Counted from the stretch's first letter, positions 47,069-56,310 are shown. The stretch: DNA of 64,000 nucleotides from Pararhodobacter sp. (GCA_020832665.1 JAFIEG010000005.1:16855-80854), one strand, 5' to 3'. Notes: generated by a model from the letters alone, not told the origin. Numbers and translations: made by a program.

Positions 47069-47917
47069 ATGCTGCCGGTCATGGCCGTGTTCCTGAAAAT
47101 TCTGGGTGTACTCGCCGGCGCGTATCTTCTGCTCGTGTTGCTGATGGCGGCGGGGCAGACGGTGCTCTTGTTTCCGCGCTGGGCGATGGCGCCGGGGCCG
47201 GATTTGCCCGAAAGCGCCGAGCGGCTGGAACTGGCGCTCGAGGGCGGCGAAGTATTGCACGGCCAGCTGCTGCCGGCTCCCGGCGGGGCAGGGGGCGAGC
47301 GCCCGCTGGTGCTGGGTTTTGGCGGCAATGCCTGGGATGCGGTTTCGGTGGCGCTGTATCTGCGCGATGTGCTGCCAGGCCATGATGTGGCAAGCTTTCA
47401 TTATCGCGGCTATGCGCCCAGCACGGGTTGGCCCGCTGCCTCGGCGCTGAAGGATGACGCGCTGGCGGTGCATGATCATCTTCAGGCCATGGCCGGGCCG
47501 CGACCGGTGCTGGCGGTGGGGTTTTCCATCGGTGCCGGGCCGGCGGCGCGTCTGGCCGCAGAGCGGGAACTGGCCGGGGTGGTGCTGGTCACGCCATTCG
47601 AATCGCTGCATGAGGTGGCGCGGCAGCATTACCCGTGGCTGCCGGTCGGCTGGCTGTTTCGCCACCGCATGGAGCCGGCCGAGGATCTGGCCGACGCCGG
47701 CGTGCCGGTGGCGCTGATCGTGGCCGCGCATGACCGGATCATCCCGCCCGCCCGTGCTGCCGCCCTCGCCGCCTTGCTGGCGGATGCGGTGCCGGGGGTG
47801 GTGTTTTCACGCGAGGTCGAGGCCGGCCACAACGATCTCTATGGACTTCAAACTTTTCGCGAGACGCTGCGCGACGCCGTGGTGCGGATCGAGGAAGCGG
47901 CCGGCGAGGTGCCCTGA
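47069..47917 (+). CDS. Membrane-anchored alpha/beta hydrolase
   Basis: The 282-residue protein has an N-terminal hydrophobic anchor (about 5-28, GVLAGAYLLLVLLMAAGQTV) and an alpha/beta-hydrolase domain of the BEM46/YqkD type. The oxyanion region is VLGFGGNAWDA, SFHYRGYAPSTG, the nucleophile is the serine in VGFSIGAGPAARL near residue 154, a likely acid is in LIVAAHDRIIPP, and the histidine is in VEAGHNDLYG. Substrate unknown. The ATG at 47069 follows repeat copy E by 34 bases. Confidence 0.85.
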   Translation: MLPVMAVFLKILGVLAGAYLLLVLLMAAGQTVLLFPRWAMAPGPDLPESAERLELALEGGEVLHGQLLPAPGGAGGERPLVLGFGGNAWDAVSVALYLRDVLPGHDVASFHYRGYAPSTGWPAASALKDDALAVHDHLQAMAGPRPVLAVGFSIGAGPAARLAAERELAGVVLVTPFESLHEVARQHYPWLPVGWLFRHRMEPAEDLADAGVPVALIVAAHDRIIPPARAAALAALLADAVPGVVFSREVEAGHNDLYGLQTFRETLRDAVVRIEEAAGEVP

Positions 47918-48028
47918 CGCCGGCGGTGGGGTGCGCAGCCGCCGCGCGCGCAAGCCGCGCGGCGTGGCCCACAAGGCCGGGCAAGCCCCTTCAGGGGCGC
48001 GGGCCGGGGGCGGGAGCCTTTCAGCGCC

Positions 48029-50020
48029 CTATTCCGCCGCCACCGGCCTTTCATCGACCAGCGCGACGATATCCATCATGATGCGGTTGAGTTCGAAATC
48101 CTTGGGCGTATAGACCGCCGCCACCCCCATCGCGCGCAGGCGTGCCGCGTCATCCTCGGGGATGATGCCGCCCACGATCACCGGCACCTCGCCCAGCCCT
48201 TCTTCGCGCAGGCGGCTCATCAGTTCTTCCATCAGCGGCATGTGGCTGCCCGAAAGGATCGACAGCCCCACCACATGCGCGCGCTCGTCCTTCACCGCCG
48301 CCACGATCTCGGCGGGGGTCAGGCGGATGCCCTCGTAATGGATATCCATGCCGCAATCGCGTGCGCGTGCCGCGATCTGCTCGGCGCCGTTGGAATGCCC
48401 GTCCAGCCCCGGCTTGCCGACCACGAATTTCAGCCGCCGCCCCAGCCTGTCCGACACCGCATCCACCGCGGCGCGAATTTCCTCCAGCCCCTCGGTGCGG
48501 TTCGAGGGGTTGCGGCTTACCCCCGTCGGTGCGCGGTATTCGCCAAAGGCCTTGCGCACCATCAGGCCCCATTCGCCGGTGGTGGCACCCGCCTTTGCCG
48601 CCGCGATCGAGGCGGGCATGATATTGGCCCCGCTCGCCGCCGCCTCGCGCAGATCGGCCAGCGCGGCTTGCACCGCGGCCTCGTCCCGGCCAGCGCGCCA
48701 GGCCTGCAGCCGGGTGATCTGGTCGCGCTCGGCGGCCTCGTCCACCACCATGATGGCGCCTTCGCCGGTGGTCAGTGGCGAGGGCTCGGTGGTGGTGTAG
48801 CGGTTCACCCCTACCACCACCGTCTCGCCCGCCTCGATGCGCGCGATGCGTTCGGCATTCGACTCCACCAGCCGGCCTTTCATGTAGTCTATGGCCTCCA
48901 CCGCGCCGCCCATCGAATCGATCAGCTTGAGTTCCGCCCGCGCGCCGTCCTTCAACGCCTCCACCCTGGCCGCCACCACCGGGTTGCCGTCGAACAGGTC
49001 GCCATATTCCAGCAGGTCGGTCTCATAGGCCAGGATCTGCTGCATCCTGAGCGACCATTGCTGATCCCAGGGCCGGGGCAAGCCCAGCGCCTCGTTCCAG
49101 GCCGGCAGTTGCACGGCGCGGGCGCGGGCGTTCTTCGACAGCGTCACCGCCAGCGCCTCGATCAGGATGCGATAGACGTTGTTTTCGGGCTGTTGTTCGG
49201 TCAGCCCCAGCGAATTGACCTGCACGCCATAGCGGAAGCGGCGGTATTTTCCGTCTTCCACGCCATAGCGCTCGAGGCACAGCTCGTCCCACAGCTCGGT
49301 GAAGGCGCGCATCTTGCACAGCTCGGTGACAAACCGGATGCCGGCGTTCACGAAGAAGCTGATGCGCCCCACCATGGCCGGGAAATCCTGCTCCGCCACC
49401 TTGCCTTTCAGATCGTCGAGCACGGCGCATGCGGTGGCCAGCGCGAAGGCCAGTTCCTGCTCGGGCGTGGCGCCGGCTTCCTGCAGATGGTAGGAACACA
49501 CATTCATCGGGTTCCATTTCGGCAGGTGCTCGCGCGTATAGGCCGCGACATCGGTGATCATGCGCAGGCTGGGCTTTGGTGGGCAGATATAGGTACCGCG
49601 CGAGAGATATTCCTTGATGATGTCGTTCTGTACCGTGCCTTGCAGCTTGCGCGTGTCGGCGCCCTGCTCCTCGGCCACCGCGATATAAAGCGCCAGCAGC
49701 CAGGGTGCGGTGGCGTTGATCGTCATCGAGGTGTTCATCTGCTCCAGAGGGATGCCCTCGAAGAGCATGCGCATGTCACCCAGATGCCCCACCGGCACGC
49801 CGACCTTGCCGACCTCGCCGCGCGCCAGTTCGTGGTCGCTGTCATAGCCCGTCTGCGTTGGCAGGTCGAAGGCCACGCTCAGCCCCGTCTGCCCTTTCGA
49901 CAGGTTGCCCCGGTAAAGCGCGTTCGAGGCGGCAGCGGTGGAGTGGCCGGCATAGGTGCGGAAAAGCCAGGGTTTGTCCCGCCGCGGGGTTTCTTGCCCG
50001 GGGATTTCTTGCGGGGTCAT
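48029..50020 (-). CDS. ecm: Ethylmalonyl-CoA mutase
   Basis: Ecm is a B12-dependent mutase converting (2R)-ethylmalonyl-CoA to (2S)-methylsuccinyl-CoA in the ethylmalonyl-CoA pathway. The 663-residue single chain has the catalytic TIM-barrel half (FRTYAGHSTAAASNALYRGN, SVAFDLPTQTGYDSD, MNTSMTINATAPWLLALYIA, GTVQNDIIKEYL) and a C-terminal cobalamin domain with the base-off motif GKPGLDGHSNGAEQIA near 550 and a GLSILSGSHMPLM loop. Distinction from methylmalonyl-CoA mutase rests on overall resemblance to Ecm/MeaA and on ccr nearby. A good promoter lies just upstream. Confidence 0.93.
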   Translation of the reverse strand: MTPQEIPGQETPRRDKPWLFRTYAGHSTAAASNALYRGNLSKGQTGLSVAFDLPTQTGYDSDHELARGEVGKVGVPVGHLGDMRMLFEGIPLEQMNTSMTINATAPWLLALYIAVAEEQGADTRKLQGTVQNDIIKEYLSRGTYICPPKPSLRMITDVAAYTREHLPKWNPMNVCSYHLQEAGATPEQELAFALATACAVLDDLKGKVAEQDFPAMVGRISFFVNAGIRFVTELCKMRAFTELWDELCLERYGVEDGKYRRFRYGVQVNSLGLTEQQPENNVYRILIEALAVTLSKNARARAVQLPAWNEALGLPRPWDQQWSLRMQQILAYETDLLEYGDLFDGNPVVAARVEALKDGARAELKLIDSMGGAVEAIDYMKGRLVESNAERIARIEAGETVVVGVNRYTTTEPSPLTTGEGAIMVVDEAAERDQITRLQAWRAGRDEAAVQAALADLREAAASGANIMPASIAAAKAGATTGEWGLMVRKAFGEYRAPTGVSRNPSNRTEGLEEIRAAVDAVSDRLGRRLKFVVGKPGLDGHSNGAEQIAARARDCGMDIHYEGIRLTPAEIVAAVKDERAHVVGLSILSGSHMPLMEELMSRLREEGLGEVPVIVGGIIPEDDAARLRAMGVAAVYTPKDFELNRIMMDIVALVDERPVAAE

Positions 50021-50086
50021 GCTTGCGCCTCCATCCGATAGACCGCGGCCCGACTGTGCAGGTGCAGCGTAATTATCTTACGGCAG

Positions 50087-50114
50087 GGAATATGGCAACG
50101 TAACTTAATGTCAA
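50087..50114 (-). promoter_or_regulatory. Candidate sigma70 promoter of ecm
   Basis: On the minus strand TTGACA (50109-50114) is followed after 16 bases by TATTCC (50087-50092), in a locally AT-rich patch about 70 bases before the ecm start codon. The -35 box is perfect and the -10 box weak, which would suit an activated promoter. Confidence 0.5.
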
Positions 50115-50160
50115 GGCCGTATCGGCGCTGCGGTGGCGCGATCTGCCGAGCCACGCTGCG

Positions 50161-51363
50161 TCAGGCCACGCGCATGGCCCGTGCGGCCAGAAGCCCCGAA
50201 AGCAGGAACCAGGCGGCGATGCCCCAGCCTTGCTGCGGAAAATCCAGGCCCACATCGATCAGCACGCCGGTTATGCCCGGCCCCAGCGCAGTGCCCAGCA
50301 CCATCACTGCCGCGGTCAGCGCGCGGATGCCGCCCAGGTGGCGGGTGCCGTAAAGTTCAGCCCAGAGCGTGGCCATCATGGTGACATTCAGCCCCACCGA
50401 GATGCCCATCAGCACCATGCCCGCCGCCCCCGCCGGCACGCCGCCGGCAAGCGCAAAAGCGGCGTAACCCGCCGCCAGCGGCAGCAGGTAGTATGGCACC
50501 AGCCGGCGCGCGCTGAAGCGGTCGACCAGCCAGCCGCCGGCCAGCATGCTGGCCACGCTGGTGGCGGTGAACAGCGGAAACAGAGCCACCAGCGCGGCAT
50601 GGCCCCAGCCCTTGGCCTCGGCCAGATGCACCTGGTGAAAGAAGAAGGCCGTGTTCCAGGCCGCCGGGCCCAGGATCACCGGCACCATCAGCCAGAAGGC
50701 CGGGTGGCGCAGCACCTGCGCGCGGGTCCACATGCGGCCGTGCAGCCCGGTGCTGCCGGTCTCGGCGGCGAAGGATTGCGGCGTGCGCTCGCGCCGCAGC
50801 AGCGCCCACAGCACCGGCGCCAGCGCGAACAGCGCCATTGCCGCGAAAACCCACAAGAGCCGCCAGTCGAACACGCCCATCAGCGCCACGAAACCCAGCG
50901 GCAGGAACGCCTCGCCCATCGCCACGCCCAGCCCGGCTACCGACACCGCCCGCCCGCGCGAGGCCACGAACCAGCGCGCCATGGCCACCATCGCGGCATG
51001 GCCCATCAGCCCCTGACCGAAAAGCCGCAACAGGTAGATCGCACCGATCAGCGCCCAGACATGGGAAAGCTGCGCCATGGCCAGCGCCGTCAGCGCCAGC
51101 CCGGCCAGTACGCCGATGCCGATATGGCGCACGCGGAAGCGGTCGGTCAGGCTGCCGGCCCAGATCATGGTGGCGGCCGAGGCGGTGGTGGCCAGCGCAT
51201 AGATCGCGCCCCACTGGCCGTGGCTGAGGCCGAATTCGGCCCTGATCTCGCCGGCGAAGACAGAGATGAAGAAGGTCTGCCCGAAGCTTGAGGCAAAGGT
51301 CAGCAGGAAGCCGGCGGCGAGCCAGGGCGCATTCAGCCGCAGGAAATCGGCAAGCTGTCGCAT
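50161..51363 (-). CDS. MFS transporter
   Basis: The 400-residue protein has twelve hydrophobic segments and major-facilitator motifs: GSLTDRFRVRHIGIGVLAG after helix 2 and AGGWLVDRFSARRLVPYYLL in the second half. It resembles the oxalate/formate or monocarboxylate-type antiporters that start with GFLLTFASSFGQTFFISVF. The substrate is unknown. Placement between ccr and ecm makes uptake of a short organic acid plausible, but this is only context. It lies 140 bases upstream of ecm and 10 bases downstream of the DksA-like gene. Confidence 0.88.
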   Translation of the reverse strand: MRQLADFLRLNAPWLAAGFLLTFASSFGQTFFISVFAGEIRAEFGLSHGQWGAIYALATTASAATMIWAGSLTDRFRVRHIGIGVLAGLALTALAMAQLSHVWALIGAIYLLRLFGQGLMGHAAMVAMARWFVASRGRAVSVAGLGVAMGEAFLPLGFVALMGVFDWRLLWVFAAMALFALAPVLWALLRRERTPQSFAAETGSTGLHGRMWTRAQVLRHPAFWLMVPVILGPAAWNTAFFFHQVHLAEAKGWGHAALVALFPLFTATSVASMLAGGWLVDRFSARRLVPYYLLPLAAGYAAFALAGGVPAGAAGMVLMGISVGLNVTMMATLWAELYGTRHLGGIRALTAAVMVLGTALGPGITGVLIDVGLDFPQQGWGIAAWFLLSGLLAARAMRVA

Positions 51364-51373
51364 CGGCGCTGAG

Positions 51374-51724
51374 CTAGCGCGCGCAGGCGACGCAGCGCGT
51401 GAGCACCGGGTCGAGGTCGAGCCGCTTCAGGCCGATGAATTCGCCGCAATCTTCGCACCAGCCGAATTCATCGCCATCTTCCAGCCGGGCCAGCGCGGCG
51501 GTGATGGCCCGCAGCCGGGCAGCGCGGCGGGCTTCTTGCGCCGCGGCCATCGCTTGCTGCTGCATCGCGTCCATGCGGCTGAGCCGCCCCACGCTTTGCT
51601 GATCCAGCGCCACCGGCTTGCGGTCGGCACCGGTCTGGCCCGAAGCGGCACGCAACGTTTCGGCCTCGGTGAGCAGGCGGGCGCGGTAGCGGCTGCGCAG
51701 GGTTTCGGGCGTGGGTTCGCTCAT
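51374..51724 (-). CDS. DksA/TraR-type zinc-finger protein
   Basis: The 116-residue product has a helical N-terminus (residues 1-75, with RSRYRARLLTEAETLRAASG) and a C-terminal four-cysteine zinc finger, CEDCGEFIGLKRL ending TRCVACA, near residues 90-115. Small DksA-like proteins act at the secondary channel of RNA polymerase; whether this one binds ppGpp or polymerase is unknown. The start at 51724 drops an upstream segment with no family resemblance. It is co-directional with the MFS gene. Confidence 0.88.
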   Translation of the reverse strand: MSEPTPETLRSRYRARLLTEAETLRAASGQTGADRKPVALDQQSVGRLSRMDAMQQQAMAAAQEARRAARLRAITAALARLEDGDEFGWCEDCGEFIGLKRLDLDPVLTRCVACAR

Positions 51725-51853
51725 GGTGATGAAAGGATCGGAAAATCCGCCCCGATGCAAGACACGGCCTGCATGCGGCAACGGGTCGGGGCAAGAAGCC
51801 GACGGCGCGCGCATGGCATTGCCCCCCACCGCCGTTGCTGGTTATGTGCCGCA

Positions 51854-53311
51854 ATGTCTGCGACCGTAGAAATGCCGATGTGGCTGGTGATTCTGGTGCT
51901 GGTGCTGGCCGCCATCGGCGCGCTTGACCGCATCATCGGCCCCGGCCTGCGCTGGTTTCTTCGCCGGCGGATGGAGCGTGCGGTTGAAAAGCTCAATGAG
52001 CGGCTCGAACGCCCGATCCGGCCCTTTCGCCTGATGCGCCGGCAGGATCAGGTGATCCGCCTGATCCATGACCCGCAGGTGATGGAGGCCGTGGCCGAAT
52101 ACGCCCGCAGCGAGGGGATGCCGCACAACGTGGCCTTTGCGCGCGCGCGCTCCTATGCGCGCGAGATCGTGCCGGGCTTTTCCACCGCAACCTATTTCGG
52201 CTTTGCCATCAGGGTGGCGCGCCGGCTCAGCCAGGGGCTGTACCGGGTGCGGCTGGGGCGCGGCGATGACAGCACCTTGCGCAACATCGATGAGCGCTCG
52301 GCGGTGGTGTTCGTGATGAACCATCGCTCGAACATGGATTATGTGCTGGTCACCTGGCTGGCCGCCGACCGCTCGGCGCTTTCTTACGCGGTCGGCGAAT
52401 GGGCGCAGGTCTGGCCGCTGAAATCGCTGATCCGGGCGATGGGGGCGTATTTCATCCGCCGGCGCTATTCCAGCCCGCTCTACCGCGCGGTGCTGGCGCG
52501 CTATGTGCAGATGTCGATCCAGGAGGGCGTCACCCAGGCCATGTTCCCCGAGGGCGGGCTCAGCCTGAACGGCGCCGTCGGCCCGGCCCGGAAGGGGCTG
52601 TTGCATTACATCGTGCGCGATTTCCAGTTCGGCGACGGGCGCGATGTCGTCTTCGTGCCGGTGGCGCTGAATTACGACCGCGTGCTTGAAGACCGGGTGC
52701 TTATCCAGGCCGCGCAGGAGGGGCGGCGGCGGTTTCGTGTCCGGCTCGGGGTGGCGATGGGGTTTGCCGCGCGCGTGGTATGGCAGAAGCTGCGCGGCAC
52801 TTTCCGCCATTTCGGCTATGCCGCCGTCTGCTACGGCAAGCCGCTTTCGCTGCGCGAGTTCATGCAGACCCGGCCTGACGCCAGCACCGAGGCGCTGGCC
52901 GAGGTGCTGATGCACCGCATCCGCACCGCGGTGCCGGTGCTGCCGGTGCCGCTGGTGGCGGCGGTGGTGGCGCAGGCGGGCGGGAATCTGACCCGCGCGG
53001 CGCTGATCGCGCGCGGTGAGGCGATGGCGGCCGCGCTGCAGCAAAAGGGTGCCTGGCTGCATCTGCCCGGCGGGGGCGCGCGCCAGGCGCTGGAAGAGGG
53101 GCTGGAGGCGTTGTTGCTGCGCGGAATCCTGTCCCGCGAGGGGGGGGGTGGCGAGGAAACACTGCACATCGCGCCCGGTCAGGAGCCGGCGTTGAGCTTC
53201 TATGCCGCGGCGGTGCTGCAACGTCTCGCCGAAGCCTCCGAGCTGGCCGACCCGGCCGACCCGCCGCCAGAGCAGCACGAGATGGAACTCCCTGAAGCGG
53301 GCGAGACATAA
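51854..53311 (+). CDS. PlsB-like glycerol-3-phosphate/acyl-lipid acyltransferase
   Basis: The 485-residue protein has an N-terminal membrane helix (about 8-28) and a PlsC/PlsB-type acyltransferase domain. The HX4D motif is in VMNHRSNMDYVLVTW near residue 155, and the second motif FPEGGLSLNG near 235 replaces the usual FPEGTRS. IRAMGAYFIRRRYSSPLYR lies between them, and VFVPVALNYDRVLED follows. The likely reaction is acylation of glycerol-3-phosphate or lysophosphatidate in phospholipid synthesis. The ATG at 51854 is 129 bases from the divergent DksA-like gene. The C-terminal third has no motif I know. Confidence 0.85.
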   Translation: MSATVEMPMWLVILVLVLAAIGALDRIIGPGLRWFLRRRMERAVEKLNERLERPIRPFRLMRRQDQVIRLIHDPQVMEAVAEYARSEGMPHNVAFARARSYAREIVPGFSTATYFGFAIRVARRLSQGLYRVRLGRGDDSTLRNIDERSAVVFVMNHRSNMDYVLVTWLAADRSALSYAVGEWAQVWPLKSLIRAMGAYFIRRRYSSPLYRAVLARYVQMSIQEGVTQAMFPEGGLSLNGAVGPARKGLLHYIVRDFQFGDGRDVVFVPVALNYDRVLEDRVLIQAAQEGRRRFRVRLGVAMGFAARVVWQKLRGTFRHFGYAAVCYGKPLSLREFMQTRPDASTEALAEVLMHRIRTAVPVLPVPLVAAVVAQAGGNLTRAALIARGEAMAAALQQKGAWLHLPGGGARQALEEGLEALLLRGILSREGGGGEETLHIAPGQEPALSFYAAAVLQRLAEASELADPADPPPEQHEMELPEAGET

Positions 53312-53331
53312 AATTTCAATTCTGCTACAAT
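53303..53331 (+). promoter_or_regulatory. Candidate promoter of ccr
   Basis: GAGACA (53303-53308) and TACAAT (53326-53331) are separated by 17 bases, in the AT-rich stretch between the acyltransferase gene and ccr. The -35 box lies in the last codons of the acyltransferase gene. About 90 bases of leader follow, containing several TTGC/GCAA half-sites (for example TTGCGGCAA) that could bind a short-chain fatty acyl-CoA regulator; that is speculative. Confidence 0.45.
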
Positions 53332-53421
53332 GGTGGTTGCAATGTTGCGCGGCCACTTTTATTTCTGCTGCAAGTGCCGCATCGATTCTGCGTTGCGGCA
53401 AAGCAGCAGCAGGAGTGAGAC

Positions 53422-54714
53422 ATGGCCCTCGACCAGCAGACCGGCATTGCCCCCTATGACGCGCCCGAAAAGAATCTCTATGAGATCGGCGAGATGCCGC
53501 CGCTGGGTTATGTGCCCAAGAAGATGTATGCTTGGGCCATCCGCCGTGAGCGCCATGGCGAGCCCGATACCGCGATGCAGGTCGAGGTGGTCGATACCTG
53601 GCAGCTCGACAGCCACGAGGTGCTGGTGCTGGTGATGGCCGCCGGGGTGAACTACAACGGCGTCTGGGCCTCGCTCGGCGTGCCGATCTCGCCCTTCGAC
53701 GTGCACAAGGCCCCCTATCATATCGCCGGGTCCGATGCCTCGGGCATCGTCTGGGCGGTGGGCTCGGCGGTCAAGCGCTGGAAGGTCGGGGACGAAGTGG
53801 TGATCCACTGCAACCAGGACGATGGCGACGACGAGCATTGCAATGGCGGCGACCCGATGTATTCGCCCAGCCAGCGCATCTGGGGCTATGAGACGCATGA
53901 CGGCTCTTTCGCCCAGTTCGCGCGCGTGCAGGCGCAACAGTTGATGCCGCGCCCCAAGCATCTGACCTGGGAAGAAAGCGCCTGCTACACGCTGACGCTG
54001 GCCACCGCCTATCGCATGCTTTTCGGCCATGAACCGCATGACCTTAAGCCGGGCCAGAATGTGCTGGTCTGGGGCGCTTCGGGAGGGCTTGGCTCTTACG
54101 CGATCCAGCTCATCAACACCGCCGGGGCGAATGCGATTGGCGTGATTTCCGATGAGGACAAGCGCGATTTCGTCCTCGGGCTGGGCGCCAAGGGTGTGAT
54201 CAACCGCAAGGATTTCAACTGCTGGGGCCAGCTGCCCACCGTGAACACGCCCGAGTATAACGAGTGGCTTAAAGAGGCGCGCAGGTTCGGCAAGGCGATC
54301 TGGGACATCACCGGCAAGGGTGTGAATGTCGACATGGTGTTCGAACATCCCGGCGAGGCCACCTTTCCGGTCTCGGCGCTGGTGGTGAAGAAGGGCGGCA
54401 TGGTGGTGATCTGCGCCGGCACCTCGGGCTACAACTGTACCTTCGATGTGCGCTACATGTGGATGCACCAGAAGCGGCTTCAGGGCAGCCATTTCGCGCA
54501 TCTCAAGCAGGCCTCGGCGGCAAACCAGCTGATGATCGAGCGCCGGCTCGACCCGTGCATGTCCGAGGTGTTCCCCTGGGACGAGATTCCGGCCGCGCAT
54601 ATGATGATGCGCCGCAACGAGCACAAGCCGGGTAACATGGCGGTGCTGGTGCAGGCGCCGGTAACGGGCTTGCGCACCTTCGAAGATGCGCTCGAGACCG
54701 GCCGGCGGCGCTGA
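53422..54714 (+). CDS. ccr: Crotonyl-CoA carboxylase/reductase
   Basis: Ccr reductively carboxylates crotonyl-CoA to (2S)-ethylmalonyl-CoA using NADPH and CO2; it is the signature enzyme of the ethylmalonyl-CoA pathway. The 430-residue MDR-family protein has GVNYNGVWASLGVPISPFDV, HCNQDDGDDEHCNGGDPMYS, the nucleotide-binding WGASGGLGSYAIQLINTAGA and the C-terminal GSHFAHLKQAS and MMMRRNEHKPGNMAVLV. The long HCNQDDGDDEHCNGG loop separates it from ordinary enoyl reductases. It faces away from ecm, with three genes between them. Confidence 0.96.
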   Translation: MALDQQTGIAPYDAPEKNLYEIGEMPPLGYVPKKMYAWAIRRERHGEPDTAMQVEVVDTWQLDSHEVLVLVMAAGVNYNGVWASLGVPISPFDVHKAPYHIAGSDASGIVWAVGSAVKRWKVGDEVVIHCNQDDGDDEHCNGGDPMYSPSQRIWGYETHDGSFAQFARVQAQQLMPRPKHLTWEESACYTLTLATAYRMLFGHEPHDLKPGQNVLVWGASGGLGSYAIQLINTAGANAIGVISDEDKRDFVLGLGAKGVINRKDFNCWGQLPTVNTPEYNEWLKEARRFGKAIWDITGKGVNVDMVFEHPGEATFPVSALVVKKGGMVVICAGTSGYNCTFDVRYMWMHQKRLQGSHFAHLKQASAANQLMIERRLDPCMSEVFPWDEIPAAHMMMRRNEHKPGNMAVLVQAPVTGLRTFEDALETGRRR

Positions 54715-54882
54715 CGCCGGCCTGAACGGGCCTGTGCCCGATGCAGCAAGGCGGTGCTGCCAGACCGGCGGCGCCGCCTTTCCTTTTCCGGCGCGCGCGC
54801 TAAAGCCTTTTTCGCTTCAGCCTTTGTCAACCCGGCCATGTCTAGGATCGCCCCGTTCGCGCCCGGGGCAGGAGGATTGCCG

Positions 54883-55092
54883 GTGAAGCATGAATGGATG
54901 ATCCGCGTTATCGACGATCTCGCCGCCTATGCCGGCAAGAACGGGATGCCTGCGCTGGCCGAACATCTGCACGAGGCGCGACTGTTGGCGATCACCGAAA
55001 TGGCCAATCTGCCCGACGAGGGCGACGAGGAAAACGGCGCGCGCCGGGGCGATCATTCCGGGGCGGCCATTCGCGAAAGGACGCGCAGCTAG
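54883..55092 (+). CDS. Small conserved protein, unknown function
   Basis: A GTG at 54883 follows GGAGG by 7 bases. The 69-residue product (KHEWMIRVIDDLAAYAGKNG, then ALAEHLHEARLLAITEMANL and an acidic/basic tail) is helical and soluble, with no motif that I know. Its even codon use and strong ribosome site support coding. I recall similar short proteins in related genomes but no function. It may be read on from the ccr transcript, 168 bases upstream. Confidence 0.65.
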   Translation: MKHEWMIRVIDDLAAYAGKNGMPALAEHLHEARLLAITEMANLPDEGDEENGARRGDHSGAAIRERTRS

Positions 55093-55111
55093 TGGCGCCG
55101 ATGCGCGCCCG

Positions 55112-55197
55112 TGCAGCTTGCGGGCACCGCCCTTGCCGGCAGCACGGGCGGGAAAGCAGGCCAAGGCACCGAAATCGATCAATTGGATCTGGTATCA
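55112..55197 (-). repeat. TGATACCA element, copy R3
   Basis: On the minus strand the element begins TGATACCAGATCCAATTGAT at 55197 and aligns for about 85 bases with copy R1 (GGTGCCTTGGC, CCCGCCCG, GCCGGCA, GCCCGCAAGC). Its first three bases are the stop codon of the gene at 55195-56310. The inverted right end seen in R1 and R2 is not evident. Confidence 0.5.
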
Positions 55198-56310
55198 GGG
55201 GGCGGGCAGGGCGAGGATCACCGACAACGCGCCCGAAAGCGGGACTTGCGATGCCCTGCTGGCAGTGTCAGGTCCGCCCGCCGATGGCCCGATGACGGCG
55301 AGCGCCATGCACATGATCGCGATTCGCAGACCGGCGCCGGCGCGGCTTGGGGCGGGTGACCGGGTGACGGCAGCGGCATGGGTGGCAGGGGGGCTGTCGA
55401 TGCGCAGTGCGTGGGCCAGTTGGTCGTTCCGGCGGGCAAGGCCGGTGGCGCTGGTGATCTGGTGTTGACGCGTGCCGGGTTTACCGCCGAAAAGCCGCCC
55501 GGCTGATTGTCGCTGCGCGCGGGCCGCTCGGCTGTCGGGTGGCGCTTTGCCTGGCCGCGCCGGCGCCGCGTTGGCAACGAGCGGCTGGATGGTGGGCAGG
55601 CCGGACTGGGGTGAGCCATCGGCGAAAGCCGGGCGCCCGGTGGCGGCTGGTTGCTGGACGTCGGCTTCGGCGGGCGCGGCCTGAGCGGGGATCGCGCGGC
55701 GTGGCGTGATCGGCGCATGACCGACGCCGGCCACCGGCGCCGGGCGCTCGCGCGGCCCCGACATCGCCCCTGTCAGGCAGAGCGGGTCCAGCGCACTGGC
55801 CGGCCCGTCGAGCATGGCGGCCGGAAGGCGCGGAAATTCGCTGGCGGTGCAGATCGCCCCGTTGGCCTGCCAGATCACCAGCGCCGGTGGCGCCGCCTCG
55901 GCCACGGTGGCAATCAGCGACCGGCATTCGCCGGGCAGCACATCCAGGCGTTCATCCATGCTCTGGCCTGGCTGCACGCCGCGCAGACGCATCAGCACAC
56001 CCAGCACCCAGCGGTGATGGCGCAGCGCGTGCATAACCCGGCCGCGGGCAAGATCGCTGCCATCGGGCACGGGCCGCGCCGCGCCGGTAAAGGCTTGCAG
56101 CGGCAGCGGGGCATCGTTCAGCGAAAGTGCCAGATCGAAGCCGTCGGCGCGCAGGCGCAGCGCATGCCGGCTTAGCCGTACCCCGGTGATGGTGCGGCCA
56201 TCCCGGCGCAGATCGTCGATCAGGAATTGCGAGGCCAGCATCAGATCCGGCGGGCCCGGCTGCGGCCCATAGATCAGCGTTGCCCCGGAGATGCCCATTC
56301 TGTGGCGCAT
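55195..56310 (-). CDS. Unknown protein with C-terminal membrane helix
   Basis: The 371-residue product has an ordered N-terminal half (about 1-185), including FLIDDLRRDGRTITGVRLSR, ALRLRADGFDLALSLNDAPL and ALRHHRWVLGVLMRLRGVQP. A long proline/alanine/glutamine-rich linker follows (about 195-320), then a single hydrophobic segment LRIAIMCMALAVIGPSAG near the end. That suggests a cytoplasmic domain on a C-terminal anchor. I do not recognise it. Its stop codon is part of repeat R3, so the natural C-terminus may have been altered. The ATG at 56310 is 13 bases from a GGAAGG site; one four codons later is possible. Confidence 0.6.
   Translation of the reverse strand: MRHRMGISGATLIYGPQPGPPDLMLASQFLIDDLRRDGRTITGVRLSRHALRLRADGFDLALSLNDAPLPLQAFTGAARPVPDGSDLARGRVMHALRHHRWVLGVLMRLRGVQPGQSMDERLDVLPGECRSLIATVAEAAPPALVIWQANGAICTASEFPRLPAAMLDGPASALDPLCLTGAMSGPRERPAPVAGVGHAPITPRRAIPAQAAPAEADVQQPAATGRPAFADGSPQSGLPTIQPLVANAAPARPGKAPPDSRAARAQRQSAGRLFGGKPGTRQHQITSATGLARRNDQLAHALRIDSPPATHAAAVTRSPAPSRAGAGLRIAIMCMALAVIGPSAGGPDTASRASQVPLSGALSVILALPAP

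Noticed and set aside
55198..55470. Plus-strand frames around 54929-55468 as a longer gene
   Set aside because: They overlap the well-supported 69-residue gene and repeat R3, and the peptide is Arg/Pro-rich without structure.
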